Assembly: GCA_003538625.1 (NCBI GenBank)
Contig: DPRR01000007.1
Location: 1-64,000 of the forward strand
Length of the DNA: 64,000 nt
Direction: 5' to 3'
Origin: Ignavibacteriales bacterium
GTDB taxonomy: Bacteria > Bacteroidota > Ignavibacteria > Ignavibacteriales > Ignavibacteriaceae
The position numbers and the translations under genes are program-made. A model generated the notes under the pieces. It did not search any database, was not told the origin of the DNA, and saw only the letters and a program-made list of their open reading frames with translations. Below, in pieces: positions 1 to 9,525 of this stretch. How positions within the stretch are numbered: the first letter of the stretch is position 1; each line of letters begins with the position of its first letter.

Positions 1-85
1 ATTATAGTTGCATTGTACTAAATTATAGTTGCATTATACGCAAATACAGTTGTATTGCACAAAATTACAGTCTCATCTTTTGCAA
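1..85. repeat. Four direct repeats phased at 21 bp, putative operator array
   Basis: The pentamer AGTTG (AGTCT in the last copy) occurs at positions 6, 27, 48 and 69, exactly 21 bp apart. It sits in units of the form WTAYAGTTGYATTRYAC. The spacing is two helical turns, so all units face the same side of the DNA. The array ends about 55 bp before the start of the XRE-type gene at 141, so an operator or autoregulatory role is inferred. The array touches the window edge and may have further units upstream. Confidence 0.6.
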
Positions 86-140
86 CTTACCCTCTATTGT
101 TTTAATTTAACCCTAAATAATAATTATTGGAGTACCCTAA

Positions 141-500
141 ATGCTAAAGTACAATCTCAAACGCCTCATTAACAATCGTGCGGTTCTTCAGCCGGTTGGC
201 TATCTCCAAAAATTCGGATTCACCAAATATACCGCTTCAAGAATATACGGCGGTCATTTCTCATCGCTTAAACTCTCACAAATTGAAAAACTCTGCATCG
301 CCTTCAATTGCACCCCCAACGATTTAATCGAATACATCCCCGATGACAAAATCAAAACATCAAACCACCCCTTAACAACACTCATCCGCAATCAGGAAGC
401 AAAAAAAGTAAATGAAATATTCAAAGACATACCTGTAGATATGCTCTCAGACTTTACAAATAGAATCGATGAATTAAAAAAAGAAATGCTTAAAAAATAA
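141..500 (+). CDS. XRE-family helix-turn-helix transcriptional regulator
   Basis: This 119-residue cytoplasmic protein has an N-terminal Cro/CI-type helix-turn-helix at about residues 3-68. The recognisable pattern is a loop-rich LQKFGFTKYTASRIYGG segment followed by LKLSQIEKLCIAFNCTPNDL, the typical ending of HTH_26/XRE domains. The C-terminal 45 residues are charged and probably helical (EAKKVNEIF, RIDELKKEMLKK), perhaps for dimerisation. The ATG is preceded by GGAG at 8 nt. It is the only gene on the + strand, and four phased repeats lie just upstream, so it probably binds there and controls itself. No partner gene (toxin, phage or mobile element) is visible beside it within the window. 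Confidence 0.75.
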   Translation: MLKYNLKRLINNRAVLQPVGYLQKFGFTKYTASRIYGGHFSSLKLSQIEKLCIAFNCTPNDLIEYIPDDKIKTSNHPLTTLIRNQEAKKVNEIFKDIPVDMLSDFTNRIDELKKEMLKK

Positions 501-517
501 ATAGTTTTATGTAAGTC

Positions 518-537
518 ATTCCCGCTTACGCGGGAAT
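518..537. repeat. REP-like hairpin, possible terminator of the XRE gene
   Basis: ATTCCCGC (518-525) and GCGGGAAT (530-537) form a perfect 8-bp stem with a TTAC loop, 18 bp after the XRE stop codon. Hairpins of this sequence type recur in intergenic DNA of many bacteria. No strong U-tract follows, so termination is only possible. Confidence 0.5.
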
Positions 538-592
538 AAGGGGGAGAGAAATGGAACGCCTCCCGGCCTCTCCGACACACTTCGTCCCTCGT

Positions 593-616
593 CCTTCGAC
601 AGGCTCAGGGTGACAG
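593..616. repeat. Dispersed intergenic repeat core (CCTTCGACAGGCTCAGG)
   Basis: The segment around 593-616 carries CCTTCGACAGGCTCAGG with flanking GTC and GAC. This sequence is a familiar dispersed intergenic repeat in many bacterial genomes. Only one copy is present in this window. It lies between the hairpin at 518 and the heptamer array at 637, making a composite non-coding stretch. Confidence 0.4.
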
Positions 617-636
617 GATGAGGATGGAAGACGGAG

Positions 637-706
637 AATGGGATATGGAATATGGAATATGGAAAATGGAAAATGGGATATGGGATGTGGAATATGGGAT
701 TTGGAA
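637..706. repeat. Heptamer tandem repeat (TATGGAA), 10 units
   Basis: Ten contiguous 7-bp units run from 637 to 706: AATGGGA, TATGGAA three times, AATGGAA, AATGGGA, TATGGGA, TGTGGAA, TATGGGA, TTTGGAA. The period is exact while the bases drift, as in a slippage-prone minisatellite. It is intergenic. The open frames crossing it on both strands are repeat translations without codon-usage support. Confidence 0.85.
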
Positions 707-783
707 TTGATGCAGGGGAAAAGTTAGTTAATGTAAAAGTGGAGTCCATTTTTTGGATGGACTCCGCCAGTAAATATGGAATG

Positions 784-909
784 TTATTGGTTAAGAATTC
801 CTTTATTATTTTTTTCATTTTTCTTATCGCGCTTTGCAGCTTTTTTTTCTTTCATGGTTTTTACTGCTTCTTTTTTTGTACTCTTTTTGCTGATCAGTCC
901 TTTGCTCAT
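784..909 (-). CDS. 41-residue Lys-rich small protein (copy 1)
   Basis: This is a short reading frame starting MSKGLISKKSTKKEAV and ending KGILNQ. About 40% of the residues are Lys, and there is no hydrophobic segment, so it is a small cytosolic, probably nucleic-acid-associated or disordered protein. An AAGGA-type ribosome site precedes the ATG. It is paralogous to the gene at 9526-9651: both are exactly 41 residues and share MSKG, KTMKEKK and AAKRDKKNEKNNKG-type blocks and the same last residues. Both lie at the 3' end of a unit led by a 34-bp element. Function is unknown. Conservation of length and frame between the copies is the argument that it is a gene. Confidence 0.65.
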   Translation of the reverse strand: MSKGLISKKSTKKEAVKTMKEKKAAKRDKKNEKNNKGILNQ

Positions 910-1044
910 AATATTTTCCTTTTATGTAAGCTAATTATTTAATGATTACAGAATAATTATAAATATGTTCAATAAATAGTCTAATTGTTTTGATCAATTG
1001 ATTTTGAGAAAGAGCATAACTGAGTAAGACTTATGAGAAAACAA

Positions 1045-1440
1045 TTATTGGTAATTATTTGTTGAATCTATAATGCATCTCAACAAATCATCAACCCGAT
1101 ATGGTTTTGAGATATAATTATCAAAGCCTGCAGATATAAAGGACTCGCGATCACCAAAATTAGCGTAAGCTGTAATTGCTATTACCGGAATTGTTTTACC
1201 TGCTTCGGTCTGTCTGATTTCCTTCATTACTTCAATACCGTTTTTTCCAATGCCAAGATTAATATCTGTCATTATTAAATAATAAGCATTTTGTGAAAAT
1301 AATTCGATTGCTTCATTGCCGTCTTTGGCAAGATCAATCTGAAAATATTTTCTTAGCTGTCTATCCATTACATCCCGGCTAATCTGGTCGTCTTCAACTA
1401 TAAGTATTTTTTTTAATGGCTTTTTGGATATTTCAGACAT
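1045..1440 (-). CDS. Single-domain response regulator receiver (CheY/Spo0F-like)
   Basis: This 131-residue receiver domain stands alone. The acidic pocket is D17/D18, the phospho-acceptor is D59 (MTDINLG), the switch Thr is T90 (AITAY) and the conserved Lys is K112 (ISKPYR). There is no output domain, so it must act by protein contact or as a relay intermediate. It is the last regulatory gene of an operon reading PAS kinase (9228), hybrid kinase (5489), STAS protein (1935), receiver (1440). It resembles the receiver at the C-terminus of the hybrid kinase: both have an FISAG..YLSKP / FISAG..YISKP ending, so one may derive from the other. An AGGAG site precedes the ATG. Confidence 0.9.
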   Translation of the reverse strand: MSEISKKPLKKILIVEDDQISRDVMDRQLRKYFQIDLAKDGNEAIELFSQNAYYLIMTDINLGIGKNGIEVMKEIRQTEAGKTIPVIAITAYANFGDRESFISAGFDNYISKPYRVDDLLRCIIDSTNNYQ

Positions 1441-1554
1441 AAGGAATGGCTCCTGATTTTATTTTTATTAGTGATAGAAATATTACACACATTAATAACA
1501 AACAACTTTAGGAACATCCGGTATAAGTTGTGAGTTGGTAACTTGTATTCACAA

Positions 1555-1935
1555 TCATTCAATCGGCTTTGTTTTATAAATAATTTCATCAAAATATTTT
1601 AATGCCTCATCTCTGGTTTTAAAGATACTTAACACTTTGTCTAATCTTGTTGCATGAAATATATCAGATAGCGATGATTCCGGTTGAATAATGATGCTAA
1701 ATTTATTGTTGTTAGCGAATGATTTTTTAGTACAAACTACCAAAGCCCCAATGAATGAGGAGTCGCAAAAGTCACACAAACTTAAGTCAATTATAATATT
1801 TGTTTTGCCATTGTTAATATCATTTTGAATTCTACTTCGTAAGGTCTCTGTTTCTTTTAAAGTAGCGCGCGTAAAATTTACAGTCTCAATGCAAATATCC
1901 CCAACTTCTTCATAAATAAAATCATTATCGTACAT
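1555..1935 (-). CDS. STAS-domain anti-sigma factor antagonist-like protein
   Basis: This 126-residue cytoplasmic STAS-fold protein has the central motif LCDFCDSSFIGALV. D58-S59 align with the D-S pair of SpoIIAA/RsbV, where the Ser is phosphorylated by an anti-sigma kinase. By family it should bind and titrate an anti-sigma factor or act inside a phosphorylation-controlled partner switch. No RsbW-like kinase or sigma factor is visible nearby, so the partner is elsewhere, or the protein reports to the two large kinases encoded just upstream. It sits between the hybrid kinase and the stand-alone receiver in the same operon. The usual G after the double Ser is replaced by F. Confidence 0.8.
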   Translation of the reverse strand: MYDNDFIYEEVGDICIETVNFTRATLKETETLRSRIQNDINNGKTNIIIDLSLCDFCDSSFIGALVVCTKKSFANNNKFSIIIQPESSLSDIFHATRLDKVLSIFKTRDEALKYFDEIIYKTKPIE

Positions 1936-1994
1936 TACTAATCCTTGGGTTTAATTTTTACCAAAATACTGTTTACAAACAAATAGCATCATTT

Positions 1995-4900
1995 TTAGGA
2001 ATCATATTTACTGATTAATGCCTCTGCAACAACATCAATAATTTCTGCTTTACTAAAAGGTTTAGACAGATAGTGTGAACAACCTGCTGAAATAAATTCC
2101 TCTTTATCACCTGCCATTACAAAAGCTGTGGTTGCAATAATGGGAGTAGAGTCATAACCATCCATCTTTCTTATAATAGATGCTGCTTTCTTTCCATCCA
2201 TACCGCGATTTAAATTTATATCCATAAATATTATGTCGTACTTTTTCTTTCTTAATAACTTAACTGCAAATTCTGCATCAACAGTTGTTTCCAACTCTAC
2301 ATAATCTCTCAAATATCTTTTCATAACCTGAAAAACAACGGGATCATCGTCAATTAATAACCCGATTGGATTTTCGAGTTTAGATTCCGGGGAATTTGCT
2401 GATATAATTATTTTTGATGCATCCGGTTCTTTCAAATTTTCCGAACCATTTGTAACCGGAAGTACTACTTTAAATGTTGATCCTTTTCCTACTTCACTTT
2501 CAACCGTAATTATGCCTCCATATTTTTCAACAAACTTTTTAGTAATACTTAAGCCTAAACCTGAGCCTTCAAAATTTCTGCTGTAGCCTTCACTGGCTTG
2601 CCGGAATTCATCGAAAATAGATTGGTAATCGTTTTGAGCAATACCAATTCCCGTATCAGTTACATTAATTTCTACAGAATGATCATACAGTGAGACGCTA
2701 GTAGTAACACTTCCCTCACTGGTAAATTTAATTGCGTTATTAATAAGATTGTTTAGTATTGAGTGATAGGCTCGTTCATCGAAGTTTATAAGTATTGACT
2801 CTGAACTGAATGACGATATTAATGTTAAACCTTTTTTTTGAGCTGTTTCTGTGAACAAATCTATTATTTCTTTTGTTTTATTAACGAGTTCAATTTTTTG
2901 AAATCTTATATCCCTTTTTTCTGTTTCAAGTTGCGATAAATCTAAAATTAAGTTTAACGTTTCCGATAGTCTGTTTCCGCTTTTGCAAATAGTTTCCGCC
3001 ATCACTTTTATTTCATGAGATACCTTTTCCTGACGAATAATCTCTGCATATCCTATTATGCCCACTAATGGCGTTCTTAATTCGTGACTCATATTTGCAA
3101 GGAAATTAGATTTTAACCGATTCATCTCTTCAGCTTTTTCTATAGATCTAATCAGTTCCTCATTTATTTTCTTCTGCTCAGTGATATCCTCTCTTACGGC
3201 AAGATAGTGAATTATCTCTCCCAAATTATTTTTGATTGCAGAGATTGATGCGGACTCCCAATAGAGCTCTCCATTTTTCTTTTTATTATGGAACTCACCT
3301 CGCCATTCTTCTCCGGAACTAATTGTATCCCAGAGGATTTTGTATTCACTTTTTTGTTTTTCTTCCGAACTAAATATTCTTGGATTCTTACCCAGCAGCT
3401 CTGAAGATTGATAACCGGTAATTTCTGTTACTTTGGGATTCACATATTCAATGTTTCCTTTAATATCGGTTATGATAATGGAAGCCGGGCTTTGTTCAAC
3501 TGCACTTGATAATTTGAGAAGATCATCAACTATCTGTTTTTGCGCGGTGATATCTGAAGCAACACCGATTAGTCCCAATGGTTTGCCGTTTTTATCATAG
3601 ATTATTGAAGTTGAAAGAGAAACCGGGAACTCACTTCCATCTTTCCTTTGATTTAATAATTCACCTTTCCATTGCCCTTGTTTTGTTGCCGGTAAAATTT
3701 CATCCACAAGCTCCTGCTTATTTGTCTTTGACCGAAGTATATTTATTTGTTTTCCAATCAACTCGGTTTCATCATAACCATAAGTATCTAAAAATGCTTT
3801 GTTAACGAATATTATTTTATCATTTGTATCTGTTATGCTAACACATTCATTAATGCTTTTTAGAGAGTGAGCAAGCATTGTGATTTCTTCTTCAGCAAGT
3901 TTGCGCTCTGTTATATCTTCTACAACTCCATCGAAATACAGTATATTATTTATTGAATCACGAATCGCCTGGGCACTTTCACTCACAAAGAAAGCAGTTC
4001 CGTCAAGGCGAATCCACTCTGATTCAAAATTAATTACTTCGCCATTCTTCTCAATCATTTCAATAAATTCTTTACGAGGATATGAAGGACCGAAACCGCC
4101 TATTTCTACATTCCTAGATGCAAGAGCATCAAACGAAGGATATCCAAGCATTTTTACCAATTCATTATTTGCCATTAGAATATTTCCGGAAGGTGTAGTT
4201 CTGTAAAGACCGATTTTTGCATTTTCAAAAAGCTTGCGAAAACGCTCTTCACTCTCCTGTAATTTCATCTCAACCTGTTTACGTTCAGTTGTTACTTCTG
4301 TATAGGTTATGATACCTCCAATTTCTCCATTGCCGTGACGCCAAGGACGGCATTCCCAACGATTATAAGTTGTGGATCCATCAGGGCGTTCAAAAGAGTC
4401 ATTATCATTTCGCTCTATTGCACCCGCTAAACATCTCTGATGCACTTCTTTCCATTTTTGCGGTATCTCCGGAAACACTTCGTAATGATGTTTCCCGATT
4501 ATGTTCTTTTCGTTAACATTATAATCCAATAAATATCTGTCACTTACAGCAATATATTTAAGATGATTGTCAAACACCGCGATGGCACTTGGATCATGTT
4601 TGAGAATATAACGCATATTCTCTTCACTGTTGTACAATGCAACTTCCGCTTGCTTTCGTTCATTAATATCCTGTGCAACTGTTGCAATTTTGATTCTACC
4701 ATCTTTATCAAAAACATTTGCTGAATCCCATAGTACCGTTCTTATGACTTTATCTTTTCTTAAAATATCAACCTCAACAATTTCAAATTTTTCTTGATGC
4801 AAAGAAGTTTCTAATAATTTAAGAGTTGAATCGCGTTTATTCTCAGGAAATAGAAAATCAATTTTTTTACCCATTACTTCACTAATATCATAACCACTTA

Positions 4901-5489
4901 ATTTTTCAAAACTATTATTAAAGCGTGTTATTATAAATGAAGCATCCCAAATAATAATTGGAAAGTGCGCATGATTTACAAGAATATCCAGGTACTCACT
5001 TGTCATTCGGCTTGTTTCAGATAAGGATTCTTCTAAATGCTTTCGTTTAGTTATATCCTCAATAGCAAGTAAAATAATTTTCTCTTTTCCAAAGACTCTT
5101 TCGATTTGCCGGGCATTCAGAAGCAATGTTCTATTACCGATACGGGAAAAATTATGTTCAACTTCGTAATTATCGAATGTTGTTTTTTCAGGAAGTATTT
5201 TCTCAAGCAGTTCTTTTAGTTTAGCTATATCCCATTGTCGATCACCTAAATCATATACAAGCACTCCTATTGTTTCGTCAGAGCTAACCTGGAAAAAATC
5301 AAAAAATGATCGATTAGCCTTAACCACTCTTAAATCTTTATCCAAAATAAGTAATGGTTCCCGAACAGTGTTTATAATGCTTTCAGCAAGTTCGGTTACT
5401 TCATCTGCCGGTTTTGATTTGATGCCAGAGAGAAGTTTGTCATTTCCAATTCTTACTTTTTTATTTTTATTATTTTGTTTCATGTCCAT
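1995..5489 (-). CDS. Multi-PAS hybrid sensor histidine kinase with C-terminal receiver
   Basis: This 1164-residue soluble sensor has about six PAS/PAC domains (roughly residues 33-785), each ending in an ITERK/ITEQK-type PAC motif. A HisKA domain follows with phospho-His at about 802 (ANMSHELRTPL), then a HATPase (N-box INNAIKF, DTGIGI, GSGLGLSI), then a receiver (about 1040-1160) with phospho-acceptor D1090 (FMDINLN). There is no transmembrane helix, so it senses cytoplasmic signals. Its first PAS is a close paralogue of the first PAS of the upstream kinase (NTVREPLL, DKDLR, NYEVEH). Its start overlaps that gene's stop by about 20 nt. A second ATG at 5483 lies at better spacing from the AAGGAGG site, so either start is possible. 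Phosphate probably passes to its receiver and onward to the small receiver at 1045. Confidence 0.92.
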   Translation of the reverse strand: MDMKQNNKNKKVRIGNDKLLSGIKSKPADEVTELAESIINTVREPLLILDKDLRVVKANRSFFDFFQVSSDETIGVLVYDLGDRQWDIAKLKELLEKILPEKTTFDNYEVEHNFSRIGNRTLLLNARQIERVFGKEKIILLAIEDITKRKHLEESLSETSRMTSEYLDILVNHAHFPIIIWDASFIITRFNNSFEKLSGYDISEVMGKKIDFLFPENKRDSTLKLLETSLHQEKFEIVEVDILRKDKVIRTVLWDSANVFDKDGRIKIATVAQDINERKQAEVALYNSEENMRYILKHDPSAIAVFDNHLKYIAVSDRYLLDYNVNEKNIIGKHHYEVFPEIPQKWKEVHQRCLAGAIERNDNDSFERPDGSTTYNRWECRPWRHGNGEIGGIITYTEVTTERKQVEMKLQESEERFRKLFENAKIGLYRTTPSGNILMANNELVKMLGYPSFDALASRNVEIGGFGPSYPRKEFIEMIEKNGEVINFESEWIRLDGTAFFVSESAQAIRDSINNILYFDGVVEDITERKLAEEEITMLAHSLKSINECVSITDTNDKIIFVNKAFLDTYGYDETELIGKQINILRSKTNKQELVDEILPATKQGQWKGELLNQRKDGSEFPVSLSTSIIYDKNGKPLGLIGVASDITAQKQIVDDLLKLSSAVEQSPASIIITDIKGNIEYVNPKVTEITGYQSSELLGKNPRIFSSEEKQKSEYKILWDTISSGEEWRGEFHNKKKNGELYWESASISAIKNNLGEIIHYLAVREDITEQKKINEELIRSIEKAEEMNRLKSNFLANMSHELRTPLVGIIGYAEIIRQEKVSHEIKVMAETICKSGNRLSETLNLILDLSQLETEKRDIRFQKIELVNKTKEIIDLFTETAQKKGLTLISSFSSESILINFDERAYHSILNNLINNAIKFTSEGSVTTSVSLYDHSVEINVTDTGIGIAQNDYQSIFDEFRQASEGYSRNFEGSGLGLSITKKFVEKYGGIITVESEVGKGSTFKVVLPVTNGSENLKEPDASKIIISANSPESKLENPIGLLIDDDPVVFQVMKRYLRDYVELETTVDAEFAVKLLRKKKYDIIFMDINLNRGMDGKKAASIIRKMDGYDSTPIIATTAFVMAGDKEEFISAGCSHYLSKPFSKAEIIDVVAEALISKYDS

Positions 5490-8400
5490 TTTCCTCCTTA
5501 AGAGTAAAACTAAAAGTTGAACCCTTATTTTTTTCGCTTTCTACCCAAATTTTTTGTCCATGCATTTCAACAAATTCTTTGCAAAGCAATAAACCCAATC
5601 CAGTACTAGGTTCACCCTCAGTTCCAAGAGAGCTAACTTTTTCTTCAATCCTGAAAAGTTTTTTAACATCTTCATCAGATATTCCAACGCCATTGTCTTG
5701 AATCGAAACCTGTAAAGTGTCCTCATCAATACGCCTGGATTTTACCACAACTTTTCCATCCATTCTTGTGAATTTAACTGCATTAGTCAATAAGTTTCTA
5801 ATTACAGTGCTAATACTTTTTTCATCAGCATAAACGTTTTGCGGATAATTGATTTCATTTATTATTGTAATTCTCTTGTTCAGTGCGTCCTGATAAATTG
5901 TTTCAATACTTTGTGAAACCATACTTAACAGATCATAAATTTTTGGATTAAAGGATATTGATCCTTTTTGAATTTGGGACCATTCCAACAAATTATCTAA
6001 AAGCGTATAAATATTTCCAGCAGTTTTATTCAGCATCTTACTGTATTCAACAAATTCATCCAGAGAAAAATTTTCAGCTGTGTCTGCCATTAGTGCAGTT
6101 AAATTTACCAAACCATTGAAAGGGCTTTTTAGATCGTGTGCTATGATAGAAAAGAATTTATCCTTTTGAGCATTTAGCTTAACCAATTCTTCGTGACTTT
6201 TCTTAATTTCCTCCTCGGCCCGTTTACGATCGGAAATATCGATATAGGTTCCAAGTATCCCTATGGTCTCTTTGGCAGAATTAACCATCGGTATCTTACT
6301 GGTAAGAAGCGTTATAACATTTCCATCGGGCGTAGTTTGGGGCTCTTCCACCAGAAGCCTTGCTGTACTGCTTTCAATAACTTTATGATCATCCGCCCGA
6401 TATAGTTCAGCCTGACTATGCCATGCCATCTGAAAGTCATTTTTTCCGATGATCTCTTCTGGATTTGTAAATCCTGCATCCTGAGCAAATAGATTGTTGC
6501 AGCCCAGGTAAATAAGATTCTTATCCTTCCAAAAAACTCTAACGGGAATTGTGTTGATAATTCCTTCTATAATTTGGTGCGATTCACTTAATAACTCTTC
6601 TGCCAGTTTACGTTCGGTAATGTCGTGGTTAACTCCAACAATTCCGGTTATTTGTCCATGTACATCCCGCAAAGGTACTTTTGAACCGAGCAGCCAATGA
6701 ATCTGGCCATCTTTACCCTTCAAAGTGTCTTCCATATACAGGGCTGGTTTGCCTGATCGAATAATAATTTGATCCTCTTCGTAATAACGTTGTGCTTGGC
6801 TCTCAGGATATAAATCAAAGTCTGTCTTTCCAATTATTTCATCTTCACTATTCTTTCCACATAATTCAATTTCTTTGGCGTTGGCTAATATTTTTCGTCC
6901 TTCAATATCTACGGCATAAATCGCATCCGGAATCAAATCAATGATTGTACGAAGAAGTGTCCGCTCATTGGACAGGGTTTCTGCTGCTTGCTTGCGCTCG
7001 GTGATGTCCGTTGAAAAGCCCAGAAAATGATCATTAGAAATTTTTACTGTATCAAGAATAACATATATTTTTTCACCATTGGATTTTAATAGTCCCAATT
7101 CACTTGTTGCTTTGCCTTCCTTTACAAGTTTATTGAAATGATTCAATCCATTTTCTAATTCTTCCTTAGGAAGAAAATCTGCAATTGTTTTTTGCAATAG
7201 ATATTCTTTTGAACAACCTATTTGATTAAGTGCAGCATTGTTCGCATCTATATATTGTCCCTTTGCGTTAACAACAAAAATTCCTTGCGGTGAATCATTA
7301 ACATAGCTGCGGAATTTTGCTTCACTGGTGTGTAAAGCATCCATAGATAGTTTGCGCTCGGTGATATCTCTTCCTACGATATGAAATCCTATGATTTTAT
7401 CATTCTCAAAAATTAGATTTGAGTTTAGTCCGAGCCAAACAATATCCCCAAATTTATTCTTTAAAGGAAAATCCAAACGTGATGTTGGGAGCTTATTTTT
7501 AAATTGTCTCAAATAAAAGAATTGTATTTTTCTCTTAAATTCAGGCAACGCCAGATTCAAATAATTCAACTTAGTAAATTCTTCCAGCGAGTATCCGGAT
7601 ATATTTAATGCGGCATTATTACCGAACAAAATATTTCCTTTTAAATCTGTAGTGAAGATAATATCCGAAGCGTTTTCTATAACTTGACGATAACGTTTTT
7701 CACTTTCCTGAAGCGCTTCCTCTGCTTGTTTGCGTTCGGTTATATCGTTTGATATTCCAATGATACCTATTAATTTCCCATCAGAATCTATAATTGGCGT
7801 ATCTGTTACATAGGCCGGGAAAATACTGCCATCTTTTCTTTTAACTAAAAATTCTCCTGACCAGGATTTACCCTCACTTAGTGCTTTCATAATCTCAATA
7901 GCATATTCCTTTGCATGCTCGGTCGGTGTTAAGGCAACAATACTCTTTCCCATAGCTTCAGCAGAAGACCAACCATAAATTTCTTCCGCACCTTTGTTCC
8001 AATAAATTACGCTGCCTTGCAAGTCGGTAGCAACAACAGCCTGACCAATATGACTTAAAAGGTCTGATTTAAATTTTATTCTATTTTGAATATCTTTTCG
8101 TTCAGTGATGTCTGTAATAGATCCTATCATCTTATAAGGCTCGCCATTATCGTCTCTTAGTGCAGTGCCGCGTGCTGACCACCATCGCCACTCTCCATCC
8201 ATTCTTTTGGTGCGGTAGTCAACGCTGAAGGGTACTCTGTTTTTAAAGTGGTTCTCCAAAGCCTCCATTACTCGATCCTTATCTTCCGGGTGAACTATCA
8301 CTGACCAGGCCTCAAAAGTTCTGGGAAATCCTCCCAGCGGATAGCCAGTAATCCCATCTATGTCTCCATACCAATCCAGTTTCTGATTGATATCCCATTC

Positions 8401-9228
8401 GTAAACAACATCGGTAAGAGTTCCAGCGGCTGTGCGGAATCTTTCTTCACTGGTTTTGAGTGCGGACTCTATCTGCTTGCGCTCTGTAATATCGCGTACA
8501 ATGATCTGAACAGCGGGTTTATTATCAAAGACAATAGGTATTGCTTTTACTTCAACATCAACTTCAGAAGCATCAAGTCGTAAAAATATTTCTTCTGCAA
8601 ACGGTAATGCTTTCCCTGTTTTATTCATCGCAATCATTTTATCAATTACAATTTCTTTGTACGAAGGATGTACAAAATCAATGACAGACTTCCCAATCAA
8701 TTCATCAATACTTGATGCTCTCATTAGGGATGTGCTTGAACGATTAGCAAAAACAATTTTCCCCTCTTGTTGAATGATAATGCCATCGGGTGAAGCTTCT
8801 ACAAGTTCACGGTATATTTCTTCGCTTTCTTGCATTTTTTCTTCTGCCAATTTGAGCTCAGTTATATCCTCCATAGCAATTAAAATGATAGTATCTTTTT
8901 CAGGAGTGCTTTCAATTTGCCGGGCGTTTAGAATCAATGTTCTATTGCCAATACCTGTAAAATCGTGTTCGACTTCATAATTATCGACCGACTTTTTTTT
9001 AGGAAGTATTTTCTCAAACAGTTCTTTTAGTTTAGGAAATTCCCAGTGGTGATTACCCAGATCATAAATCAAGATACCAATTATTTCATCTTCGGAAACT
9101 TTAAAGAAATTGTAGAAAGATTGATTTGCGCTAATAGCCCTTAAATCTTTGTCCAATACCAGCAGTGGTTCCCGTACAGTATTGAATATGTTTTCGGTAA
9201 ATTCATTTATTTCAGTTGTCGATTTCAA
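5470..9228 (-). CDS. Multi-PAS sensor histidine kinase
   Basis: This 1252-residue cytoplasmic kinase has about eight PAS domains (residues 8-1010). One of them, near 258-385, is the PAS_3 type (GGFPRTFEAWSVIVHPEDK). A HisKA domain follows with phospho-His at about 1031 (IIAHDLKSPF), then a HATPase (NAVKFTR, DNGVGIS, GLGLLLCKEF). No receiver is attached, unlike its downstream partner. The predicted start is TTG: a TAA lies in frame 6 nt upstream and no ATG occurs before the first PAS, and alignment with the partner kinase supports TTG. A 34-bp element lies 84 bp upstream, so this gene leads the signalling operon 9228 to 784. The signal is unknown. The number of PAS modules suggests several redox, ligand or light inputs. 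Confidence 0.9.
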   Translation of the reverse strand: MKSTTEINEFTENIFNTVREPLLVLDKDLRAISANQSFYNFFKVSEDEIIGILIYDLGNHHWEFPKLKELFEKILPKKKSVDNYEVEHDFTGIGNRTLILNARQIESTPEKDTIILIAMEDITELKLAEEKMQESEEIYRELVEASPDGIIIQQEGKIVFANRSSTSLMRASSIDELIGKSVIDFVHPSYKEIVIDKMIAMNKTGKALPFAEEIFLRLDASEVDVEVKAIPIVFDNKPAVQIIVRDITERKQIESALKTSEERFRTAAGTLTDVVYEWDINQKLDWYGDIDGITGYPLGGFPRTFEAWSVIVHPEDKDRVMEALENHFKNRVPFSVDYRTKRMDGEWRWWSARGTALRDDNGEPYKMIGSITDITERKDIQNRIKFKSDLLSHIGQAVVATDLQGSVIYWNKGAEEIYGWSSAEAMGKSIVALTPTEHAKEYAIEIMKALSEGKSWSGEFLVKRKDGSIFPAYVTDTPIIDSDGKLIGIIGISNDITERKQAEEALQESEKRYRQVIENASDIIFTTDLKGNILFGNNAALNISGYSLEEFTKLNYLNLALPEFKRKIQFFYLRQFKNKLPTSRLDFPLKNKFGDIVWLGLNSNLIFENDKIIGFHIVGRDITERKLSMDALHTSEAKFRSYVNDSPQGIFVVNAKGQYIDANNAALNQIGCSKEYLLQKTIADFLPKEELENGLNHFNKLVKEGKATSELGLLKSNGEKIYVILDTVKISNDHFLGFSTDITERKQAAETLSNERTLLRTIIDLIPDAIYAVDIEGRKILANAKEIELCGKNSEDEIIGKTDFDLYPESQAQRYYEEDQIIIRSGKPALYMEDTLKGKDGQIHWLLGSKVPLRDVHGQITGIVGVNHDITERKLAEELLSESHQIIEGIINTIPVRVFWKDKNLIYLGCNNLFAQDAGFTNPEEIIGKNDFQMAWHSQAELYRADDHKVIESSTARLLVEEPQTTPDGNVITLLTSKIPMVNSAKETIGILGTYIDISDRKRAEEEIKKSHEELVKLNAQKDKFFSIIAHDLKSPFNGLVNLTALMADTAENFSLDEFVEYSKMLNKTAGNIYTLLDNLLEWSQIQKGSISFNPKIYDLLSMVSQSIETIYQDALNKRITIINEINYPQNVYADEKSISTVIRNLLTNAVKFTRMDGKVVVKSRRIDEDTLQVSIQDNGVGISDEDVKKLFRIEEKVSSLGTEGEPSTGLGLLLCKEFVEMHGQKIWVESEKNKGSTFSFTLKEENGHETK

Positions 9229-9312
9229 GGTTAATTAAACGCTTTCATTTTATAGTGCCTTCAGAGGCAATTCAAACTTCCAAGCCAGTTTTAACAATTA
9301 CATCATTAAATA

Positions 9313-9346
9313 CAATAAAGCAAAAGGATGAAAATGGAACTACATC
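9313..9346 (-). promoter_or_regulatory. 34-bp conserved upstream element, copy 1
   Basis: The + strand reads CAAT, four bases, then CAAAAGGATG AAAATGGAAC TACATC; the genes are on the other strand. It lies 84 bp before the TTG start of the multi-PAS kinase. It matches the consensus at all conserved positions. See the finding on the regulon. Confidence 0.8.
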
Positions 9347-9525
9347 TTTGGAAAAAACAGGTAAGATCGGTAAGGAGCAGATAATGATTTAACTTGTTTT
9401 ATTGCAGCCAATTAACTGTAACTGTCACATTTCTAGGTTATTAACCAGGAACTATAGTTTTATAATGATATGCATGTAAAAAGATGTTATGCCTATTTAA
9501 ATAATATTGTCCTATGCTGCAGCAT

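Noticed and set aside
1..85. Plasmid-type iterons of a replication origin
   Set aside because: No Rep protein or DnaA boxes are visible nearby; an operator for the XRE gene is the simpler reading, though the array reaches the window edge.
516..942. Open frames of about 100 residues on both strands across the heptamer repeat
   Set aside because: They are translations of the tandem repeat and the REP-type hairpin, with no ribosome site or family match; one overlaps the better-supported 41-residue gene.
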